Below are positions 1 to 4,575 of a stretch of 5,704 nt of DNA, in pieces. Under the pieces are notes generated by a model. That model searched no databases. It saw only the letters and a program-made list of their open reading frames with translations, and was not told the DNA's origin. Origin of the DNA: an uncultured Coriobacteriales bacterium. GTDB taxonomy: Bacteria > Actinomycetota > Coriobacteriia > Coriobacteriales > UMGS124. Position 1 is the first letter of the stretch, and each line of letters begins with the position of its first letter. Location of the stretch: contig CAKUKJ010000178.1 of assembly GCA_934662525.1 (NCBI GenBank), positions 1 to 5,704 on the forward strand. Direction: 5' to 3'. Made by a program: the position numbers and the translations under genes.

Positions 1-2
1 AC

Positions 3-1397
3 GAGGGCAACCTCTGGTTTGTGACGGGCGGCTTTCGCATCTATCCTGACCGGGGGCAGCAAGGCGTGATGGGGTATGTCTCGTCGGCGGCTATCGACGC
101 CGCTCTTGCTGGCAGTGAGGTTGATTTGGCCAGCGAGGTGCATGTGTACGCACCTCCCGCAGGCGAAGGCGCGGAGAACGGCATTGCCTCGTGCCCCACC
201 GGTGCGGTCATCCTCACGAATCTCGCGTGCTACATGTTGCGCGCAGGTGAGGGCGGCGTCGAGGTCGTGTGGCGCACGCCGTACGACAGCGCGGGCGCCA
301 AGGACAGCCGCGAGGGCGCGGCCACCACGGGCGGCGGGCTTGCCTGGGGCAGCGGCTGCTCGCCTTCGCTCAGCGGGGAGCTCGTCTTCTTCACCGACAA
401 CCTGGAGACGGTGAGCCTGCTTGCGCTCAGCATGGAGACGGGCGAGGTTGTGGCGAGCATGCCGGTCATCGACGAGCTGCCCGCCGACATGCCGGTGGCC
501 GTGGAGAACTCCGCCATCGTGTACGACCATGGCGAGGGGCACGTGAGCACCGTCGTGTGCAACTGGTTCGGCGCCGGCAGTCCCAACCTGGCGGAGCCCG
601 ACAGCGACTCGTCCATCCAGAGCTACGAGAACATCTACGACACGAACTGGCTGCTCAAGGGCAACAGCATGATCATGCCCGGCGTCGAGCGCGTCGACAC
701 GGTGCGCGACGGCGACACCTGGCGGATGGAGAGCGTCTGGTGCCGCGACGACATCAGCGACACGTCGATGATGAAGCTTTCCACGGCGACGGGCTACATC
801 TACGGCTACGTGCAGGACGTCGAGCGCGGCATGTGGCAGTTCATCGCGCTTGACTTTGAGGACGGGCGCACCGCGCTTGCGGTGGATGTGGCGACTCCCT
901 TCGGTTACAACAACATGGCCATCGGCATGTACGCAGGTCACGACGGCAACAAGCTCTACTGCCCCACGGGATACAAGGAGCTCCTGCGCCTGCAAGACCG
1001 CTTTGCCTACCTGCCCGAGATGCCCTACCGCAAGGTCGACCTTGACAAGACCGCCCGTATGTGCGTGTCGGCCGAAGAGTTCCAGGCCGCAGGCGGGGAG
1101 GGCGTGCCGGCGACGTGGCTCCATACGGTGAGCGTGCGCAACGTGCACCCGCAGGTGACCCTGGCGATTCGCGTGAACGGGCTGGAGGGTGACGCGGGCG
1201 ACTACCGGTTGTTCGCGCTCGATGCGATTGGCGACACGTATTGCGAGATAACCGAGGGCTGGTCGCTTGAGGGCGTTGAGGGCGAGTTGGCCCCCGGCGA
1301 TATCTGCGAGATCCGTCTTCTCGTTCAGGATGGCGGCATCATTGACCTAAGCCCTGATGACCGCGAGATAACCGTGTCGGTGCTGCTTGTGAGGTAG
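3..1397 (+). CDS. Uncharacterised beta-propeller-like protein, 3' part (5' end outside window)
   Basis: Open from the window edge to TAG at 1395-1397, giving 464 visible residues. The frame reads E-G-N-L-W-F before the first possible internal start (GTG at 21), and no ribosome binding site precedes that GTG, so the true start is probably upstream. The protein is rich in short beta-strand-like blocks separated by Gly/Asp turns, for example GCSPSLSGELVFFTDN (nt 351-401), ENSAIVYDHG, TGYIYGYVQDV and GNKLYCPTGYKELLRL. Blocks of this kind, in which a strand reports a value and is followed by a turn, resemble PQQ/WD-type beta-propellers. The last 110 or so residues (from about nt 1030) look like a separate all-beta domain. 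No catalytic motif, membrane segment or anchor is visible, and any signal peptide would lie outside the window. I do not recognise a named family. Propeller fold is inference from strand pattern; function is unknown. That it is a real gene is well supported by length and GC-rich third codon positions. A strong hairpin follows the stop. Confidence 0.8.
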   Translation, partial: EGNLWFVTGGFRIYPDRGQQGVMGYVSSAAIDAALAGSEVDLASEVHVYAPPAGEGAENGIASCPTGAVILTNLACYMLRAGEGGVEVVWRTPYDSAGAKDSREGAATTGGGLAWGSGCSPSLSGELVFFTDNLETVSLLALSMETGEVVASMPVIDELPADMPVAVENSAIVYDHGEGHVSTVVCNWFGAGSPNLAEPDSDSSIQSYENIYDTNWLLKGNSMIMPGVERVDTVRDGDTWRMESVWCRDDISDTSMMKLSTATGYIYGYVQDVERGMWQFIALDFEDGRTALAVDVATPFGYNNMAIGMYAGHDGNKLYCPTGYKELLRLQDRFAYLPEMPYRKVDLDKTARMCVSAEEFQAAGGEGVPATWLHTVSVRNVHPQVTLAIRVNGLEGDAGDYRLFALDAIGDTYCEITEGWSLEGVEGELAPGDICEIRLLVQDGGIIDLSPDDREITVSVLLVR

Positions 1398-1478
1398 GGA
1401 ACGTCCGTGCCGGGGATGAGTCATTCGAGCATGTAAGCCACCCCTGTTGCGAACCATAAGTATCCCGTAGAACGGTAT

Positions 1479-1523
1479 GAAGCCCCGCTCCTGCGAGTAC
1501 GAACGCTCGCTTACGGGGGCTTC
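1479..1523 (+). terminator. Hairpin after the first gene, probable terminator
   Basis: GAAGCCCC (1479-1486) pairs perfectly with GGGGCTTC (1516-1523). Inside it GCGAG (1493-1497) pairs with CTCGC (1506-1510) around an 8-nt loop, so the whole is a two-part stem. It lies 80 bp after the TAG of the upstream gene and before the promoter of the next one, where a terminator is expected. No T-run follows (GTGTGTAAG), so intrinsic termination may be weak, or the hairpin may instead protect a 3' end. Confidence 0.55.
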
Positions 1524-1556
1524 GTGTGTAAGAACCTCGTTGAGTCATCCGCTCCC

Positions 1557-1587
1557 TTGAAGTTAAAGTTGGCTTTAAGGGTACTAT
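1557..1587 (+). promoter_or_regulatory. MerR-type promoter with dyad in a 19-bp spacer
   Basis: The -35 box TTGAAG (1557-1562) and -10 box TACTAT (1582-1587) each match consensus at 4 of 6 positions and are 19 bp apart, longer than the normal 17 bp. The spacer begins with the perfect dyad TTAAAG-ttgg-CTTTAA (1563-1578). An alternative overlapping dyad pairs CCCTTGAAG (1554-1562) with CTTTAAGGG (1573-1581) at 8 of 9 positions. A 19-20 bp spacer with an operator dyad between the boxes is the known architecture of promoters activated by MerR-family proteins through DNA distortion. No MerR gene lies in the window, so the regulator is inferred. Expected transcription start is about 1594, with a leader of about 60 nt before the DUF3737 start codon. 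Confidence 0.6.
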
Positions 1588-1620
1588 GCATGCCGAAAAG
1601 GTGAAACTTGGTATGCATAG
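1584..1620 (+). repeat. Long inverted repeat across the -10 box and early leader
   Basis: CTATGCATGCC (1584-1594) and GGTATGCATAG (1610-1620) are inverted copies matching at 10 of 11 positions, the exception being G-T. They are separated by 15 bp, within which AAG (1598-1600) and CTT (1607-1609) can also pair. The left arm overlaps the -10 box, and the predicted transcription start falls at the end of that arm, so from this promoter the full hairpin would not be transcribed. A DNA operator is therefore more likely than an RNA leader structure. A transcript starting further upstream would carry the whole hairpin. Confidence 0.5.
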
Positions 1621-1638
1621 GCATATCTCTGTATACAC

Positions 1639-1645
1639 GAGGCGG
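1639..1645 (+). promoter_or_regulatory. Ribosome binding site deciding the DUF3737 start
   Basis: GAGGCGG lies 7 nt before ATG at 1653. It selects this ATG over the in-frame TTG at 1608, which has no purine-rich site at the right distance and sits inside the inverted repeat. Confidence 0.6.
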
Positions 1646-1652
1646 TTCTTAT

Positions 1653-2579
1653 ATGACGACCGAAATCAACCAGCGCCTTCTGGGCGGCGAGCGTGCACTT
1701 TTCCATGGGCACGACCTGCGCATCGTCGACACCGTGTTCACCGACGGCGAGTCGCCCCTCAAGGAAAGCAGCGACATCGAGCTTGTGGGCGGCGCATTTC
1801 GTTGGAAGTACCCGCTGTGGTACTCCACGCATGTGACGGCGCGCAACTGCACCTGGTTTGAGATGGCGCGCTCGGGCGTGTGGTACACCGACGACATTCT
1901 GGTGGAGGACTGCGTCATCGAGGCCCCGAAGAACTTCCGCCGCTGCACGGGCGTCACGCTTCGCCGTGTCAGCTTGCCCAACGCCGCCGAGACCCTGTGG
2001 ACCTGCTGCGACGTCACGCTCGAAAATGTGACGGCAAAGGGCGATTACTTCGGCATGAACAGCGAAGACATCGAGATTGACGGCCTTGTGCTTGACGGCA
2101 ACTACGCGTTTGACGGGGCCCGCCGCATCCATGTGAAAAACTCCCGCCTGCTCTCGAAGGACTCGTTCTGGAATACCGAGGACGTGCTCGTGGAGGACTC
2201 CTACATCGCCGGCGAGTACTTGGGCTGGAACTCCAAGAACCTGCGCCTGGTCAACTGCACAATCGAGAGCCTGCAGGGCATGTGCTATGCCGAGAACATC
2301 GTGATGGAGAACTGCAAGCTTATCAACACGACGCTCGCCTTCGAGTACTCGAGCGTGCACGCTGACCTCAAGGGCCGCGTGGAGAGCGTGTTCAACCCCG
2401 AGTCGGGCTCCATCGAGGCCGACGATATCGGCGAGCTCATCTTTGACGAGCGCCGCGTGGATCCTGCGAAGACTTCCCTTACCGCCCGTGCGGCCAAGCT
2501 CCCCGCACCCGTCTCCCCCGAGGCCGCCGGCGCCCAGGGCCCCTGCGGCGTGGACGCCGTGGTGGGGGAGCAACGATAA
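1653..2579 (+). CDS. DUF3737 family beta-helix protein
   Basis: Complete 308-residue protein, ATG at 1653 to TAA at 2577-2579. Recognised as DUF3737 from its conserved blocks: GERALF (12-17), DGESPLKES (31-39), FRWKYPLWYS (49-58), MARSGVWYTD (71-80), APKNFRR (91-97), NAAETLW (110-116), GDYFGMNS (130-137), GNYAFDG (149-155), SKDSFWN (168-174) and GEYLGWNSKNL (187-197). The family has no established biochemical role; its members are predicted pectate-lyase-like beta-helices. Here hydrophobic-x-hydrophobic-x-N/D strands recur at residues 22, 42, 61, 82, 101, 121, 140, 159, 178, 197 and 216, which is eleven coils of 19-21 residues. No signal peptide or membrane segment is seen, so it is probably cytoplasmic. 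The family core seems to end near SLTA (275-278). About 30 further residues, rich in Pro and Ala, form a tail that may be lineage-specific. It is preceded by its own MerR-type promoter and faces the LuxR gene tail-to-tail, so it is probably transcribed alone. Family call is firm; molecular function is unknown. Confidence 0.9.
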   Translation: MTTEINQRLLGGERALFHGHDLRIVDTVFTDGESPLKESSDIELVGGAFRWKYPLWYSTHVTARNCTWFEMARSGVWYTDDILVEDCVIEAPKNFRRCTGVTLRRVSLPNAAETLWTCCDVTLENVTAKGDYFGMNSEDIEIDGLVLDGNYAFDGARRIHVKNSRLLSKDSFWNTEDVLVEDSYIAGEYLGWNSKNLRLVNCTIESLQGMCYAENIVMENCKLINTTLAFEYSSVHADLKGRVESVFNPESGSIEADDIGELIFDERRVDPAKTSLTARAAKLPAPVSPEAAGAQGPCGVDAVVGEQR

Positions 2580-2596
2580 CGGCTGCCGTTCTGCCC

Positions 2597-2628
2597 CGCG
2601 CATCCCCTCCGTTTCGGGAGTTTGCGCG
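2597..2628. terminator. Composite hairpin between convergent genes, possible two-way terminator
   Basis: CGCGCA (2597-2602) pairs with TGCGCG (2623-2628), and inside it CTCC (2607-2610) pairs with GGAG (2617-2620) around GTTTCG. It sits in the 68-bp gap between the stop codons of two genes that point at each other, so it could end transcripts from both sides. There is no T-run on either strand, and the inner stem is short. Confidence 0.35.
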
Positions 2629-2647
2629 ACTCTGTGTGATGCCGGCC

Positions 2648-4144
2648 TCATGCGTTACGTTGCGCGTCGGGGTGGCTTCTATCTACCAGCTCGAACAGCT
2701 CTTCTCGCGTGTGGATGTCGAGTTTCTGGTAGACGTGACGGATGTGGGCTTTGGCGGTGCCGTTGGCTACGCAGAGCTCGGCCTCGATGTCGCGGGCGGT
2801 CTTGTGTTGGGCAAGGAGGAGCAGCACCTCGCCTTCGCGCTGCGACAGGTTGTGGGAGCGGGAGAGCTCGGCACAAGCTCGCGCGAGTGAATGACGTTCC
2901 TCCACGGCGCGCGAGCGCTCAGGCTGGGGCTGCGTGCTCGAGAGCTCCACGCCCCAGGAGGAATCGAGCCTGCTCTCACGCAGGGCCACGAGCGTCGCCG
3001 CCATGACGGCCACAATCACGAGCGGCGCCGTGGCCAGGCCCGCTGCGGTCATGAGGCCTTCGGCACTTCTGCCGGCCATCATGGCAACTTGGCGCACGCT
3101 TCGCTCGATTCCGAAGAGCCATACCGCGCTCGCTCCCCAGCGATAGCATAGGGATCCTATCATCGTCATGATGAAGATTTGGCTGGCTGTATACCCCCAG
3201 TTGGCAAAAAAGTTGCGGGTCCAGTCGTCCCAGTCGCATGTCGCCGCCAGTATGAGAAAGACGGCCGACATAAACGGCAGCATCGTTCCGTAGATTGGGC
3301 CAAAGTCCACTCTGCGTGAGACGAAGGCGATGGCGGCGGCCACGAACAGCGCGCATGCAATGGTGCCGGCCGACTCATTCGAACGTGATACTTCAAAGAT
3401 TGACGATTGCATAAGACCGTAGGAAAACGAATAGATTGCCACCACGAGCACGGGCTTCCAGGGGAAGGAGAAACTCGCCCACTCACCTGCATTCGGCGGG
3501 GTCACGAGGCGGCGGGCATAGCAGCTGCGCAAGCACATGAGCGAGACGATGGGCAAGGCGCATGTCATGACGGGCAGACGACTCAAGTCGATGCCGTCGT
3601 ACACCCAACCGAGGGCCGCGCCCACAATGAGGGAGGCCGAATAGTACAGGCAGATGCGCACGGGGCTCAACCTGCCGTATGCCTCAGACCATAACAAGAT
3701 GACCAGTGCTGTGCCCAGACCCCCGAGACATGTACAGGCCCATAACGAGACGGCACCGATATTTGGCCACCACCAAGCGGCGTATCCGCAGAGCGTCGAG
3801 GCAACGAGGAGGGAAAGGCATGCCGGGCTTGCCCAAGAATGCGAGCAGAGCTGAGTCAAACGATGGGAGAGAGCGACGCACATGAGAAGCGCGGCTACCA
3901 TCACGATGTCGAAGGCATCTTGAGAGACGAACAGGCCGCCGAAGTCCTCGATGAGGTCACGGTCGAACAACACGTTGAGCCATGCCCGATAGACGCCCAA
4001 GCCTAGAAAGGGTAAGGGAATGTGCGGAATGGCGGCCAGCCAAGCACATAGATGGGCGCACAAGCCGCCTTTTGGGGCTGGCGGTTCAATCGATGGAGAG
4101 GCGTCTTCAGCGTCGAGCGCGTCTGAATTTTCGAATGCAGGCAT
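2648..4144 (-). CDS. Membrane-bound LuxR-family transcriptional regulator
   Basis: 498 residues, ATG at 4142-4144, stop TGA at 2648-2650. Residues 1-28 are polar and probably cytoplasmic. From about 33 to 388 there are roughly 11-12 hydrophobic segments, for example near 76-93, 106-127, 131-151, 165-182, 229-247, 258-276, 284-303 and 366-388. A linker (389-431) leads to a LuxR-type helix-turn-helix at about 432-488: LSQREGEVLLLLAQ (433-446), then recognition-helix region NGTAKAHIRHVYQKLDIH (461-478) with the usual T-x-K-x-H and Y-x-K-L pattern. There is no receiver, PAS or AHL-binding domain, so the membrane part is the likely sensor. This architecture is common in Eggerthellaceae, often beside exported reductases. 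It is divergent from the flavoprotein gene across a 431-bp control region, so it probably regulates that gene and perhaps itself. The ligand cannot be read from sequence. A GTG 30 codons upstream (4234) is in frame but has no ribosome binding site. Confidence 0.92.
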   Translation of the reverse strand: MPAFENSDALDAEDASPSIEPPAPKGGLCAHLCAWLAAIPHIPLPFLGLGVYRAWLNVLFDRDLIEDFGGLFVSQDAFDIVMVAALLMCVALSHRLTQLCSHSWASPACLSLLVASTLCGYAAWWWPNIGAVSLWACTCLGGLGTALVILLWSEAYGRLSPVRICLYYSASLIVGAALGWVYDGIDLSRLPVMTCALPIVSLMCLRSCYARRLVTPPNAGEWASFSFPWKPVLVVAIYSFSYGLMQSSIFEVSRSNESAGTIACALFVAAAIAFVSRRVDFGPIYGTMLPFMSAVFLILAATCDWDDWTRNFFANWGYTASQIFIMTMIGSLCYRWGASAVWLFGIERSVRQVAMMAGRSAEGLMTAAGLATAPLVIVAVMAATLVALRESRLDSSWGVELSSTQPQPERSRAVEERHSLARACAELSRSHNLSQREGEVLLLLAQHKTARDIEAELCVANGTAKAHIRHVYQKLDIHTREELFELVDRSHPDAQRNA

Positions 4145-4148
4145 CTTG

Positions 4149-4154
4149 TCCCTC
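4149..4154 (-). promoter_or_regulatory. Ribosome binding site deciding the LuxR start
   Basis: On the minus strand GAGGGA is followed by CAAG and then ATG (4142-4144), so the GAGG core is 6 nt from the start codon. This supports ATG at 4144 over the upstream in-frame GTG at 4234. Confidence 0.65.
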
Positions 4155-4189
4155 GCGTATGGCGTTCGTATTGCTTTGATGCGTTTGCC

Positions 4190-4213
4190 ATTGTATCCAT
4201 ATACAGCATATGG
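4190..4213 (-). promoter_or_regulatory. Probable -10 box and overlapping dyads upstream of the LuxR gene
   Basis: The minus strand carries TACAAT (4190-4195), one mismatch from the -10 consensus, about 46 bp before the LuxR start codon; no good -35 box is seen at the usual distance. Two overlapping dyads cover it: TGTAT-ccat-ATACA (4192-4205) and CCATAT-acagc-ATATGG (4197-4213). Lack of a -35 box is consistent with an activator-dependent promoter, and the dyads are candidate binding sites for the LuxR protein itself or another regulator. Inference only. Confidence 0.35.
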
Positions 4214-4389
4214 GGAGAAGCGGGGGAGCGACACAAATGTGGTTGTTTTCGTCTCGGCTCATGTATGCAAGCTTGTTTGGTGCGGCGCGCTCGATGGGCG
4301 GGGCTTCTCGGCGGAGAGCGTGACAATCGGCGCCGGCTGTGCTCTCAGAGGCGCCTCGTTGCAGTCTCTCGATATCGTACCAGCTCAGT

Positions 4390-4436
4390 GGCATGGTTAT
4401 ATGTCAAGGGTTAAGGCTTTGGGTGGGCATGGTTAT
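4390..4436 (+). repeat. 11-bp direct repeat GGCATGGTTAT, two copies
   Basis: GGCATGGTTAT occurs at 4390-4400 and again at 4426-4436, start to start 36 bp. The second copy overlaps the candidate -10 box of the flavoprotein promoter. Two identical 11-mers this close are unlikely by chance, so they are candidate binding sites, but no protein can be assigned. Confidence 0.45.
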
Positions 4437-4486
4437 GCTTTTAGGTCGTGCGTTTCTTTCCGGGCTTGAGGCATAGTCAAGACAAG

Positions 4487-4520
4487 CCGCAACGAGCCGG
4501 GTATTCCCGAAGTGTTGCGG
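4487..4520 (+). promoter_or_regulatory. Symmetric hairpin in the flavoprotein leader
   Basis: CCGCAAC (4487-4493) pairs perfectly with GTTGCGG (4514-4520), and CGGG (4498-4501) with CCCG (4506-4509) around the tetraloop TATT. Both stems share the same centre. They are separated by a 4x4 internal loop, GAGC against AAGT, that allows G-U and tandem A-G/G-A pairs. As RNA this is a compact stem with a structured internal loop ending 55 nt before the start codon; as DNA it is a 34-bp imperfect palindrome. It could be an operator, an mRNA stabiliser or an attenuator. There is no following T-run. Confidence 0.5.
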
Positions 4521-4546
4521 AGCGCGACATGTCCGATTGGGAGCGT

Positions 4547-4560
4547 TCAAGAACTCTTGA
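4547..4560 (+). promoter_or_regulatory. 14-bp dyad next to the flavoprotein ribosome binding site
   Basis: TCAAGA-ac-TCTTGA is a perfect 6-bp dyad with a 2-bp centre. It ends 3 bp before the AAGGAG (4564-4569) that serves the ATG at 4576. As RNA, TCAAG/CTTGA could form a 5-bp stem with an AACT loop just upstream of the ribosome site. It may be an operator or a translational element; which is not shown. Confidence 0.35.
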
Positions 4561-4575
4561 GAAAAGGAGCATGCA

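Larger units (their letters stand above)
4145..4575. other. Divergent control region between LuxR and flavoprotein genes
   Basis: This 431-bp gap has no convincing gene; the open frames crossing it are shadows lacking ribosome binding sites. It holds the LuxR leader and dyads (4190-4213), the 8-bp palindrome CAAGCTTG (4268-4275), a GC-rich stretch at about 4280-4360 with short palindromes, an 11-bp direct repeat (4390-4400 and 4426-4436), five TCAAG/CTTGA motifs (4403-4560), a symmetric hairpin (4487-4520) and the flavoprotein ribosome binding site (4564-4569). A weak promoter toward the flavoprotein may be TTAAGG (4411-4416) with TATGCT (4434-4439) and a 17-bp spacer. These boxes match consensus poorly (3 and 4 of 6), as expected if an activator is needed. 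Confidence 0.5.

Noticed and set aside
1479..1523. Possible tRNA or small structured RNA at the hairpin
   Set aside because: The fold is a simple nested stem without cloverleaf arms or T-loop sequence.
1608..1652. N-terminal extension of the DUF3737 protein from TTG at 1608
   Set aside because: It lacks a ribosome site, lies in the inverted repeat, and the family normally begins close to the GERALF block.
1584..2651. A 355-codon open frame on the minus strand opposite the DUF3737 gene
   Set aside because: It mirrors a gene with clear family motifs, has no ribosome binding site, and its His/Val/Ala/Leu-rich sequence is typical of a GC-rich antisense shadow.
4145..4234. N-terminal extension of the LuxR protein from GTG at 4234
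   Set aside because: It has no ribosome binding site, it would translate through the promoter dyads, and a good site precedes ATG at 4144.
4328..4357. Palindromes CGGCGCCG (4328-4335) and GAGGCGCCTC (4348-4357)
   Set aside because: Short GC-only palindromes are common in GC-rich DNA, and nothing else supports a function.
4020..4469. A 149-codon plus-strand frame crossing the LuxR 5' end and the control region
   Set aside because: Its first third is antisense to the LuxR N-terminus. It has no recognisable domain or ribosome site, and it ends inside the control region.
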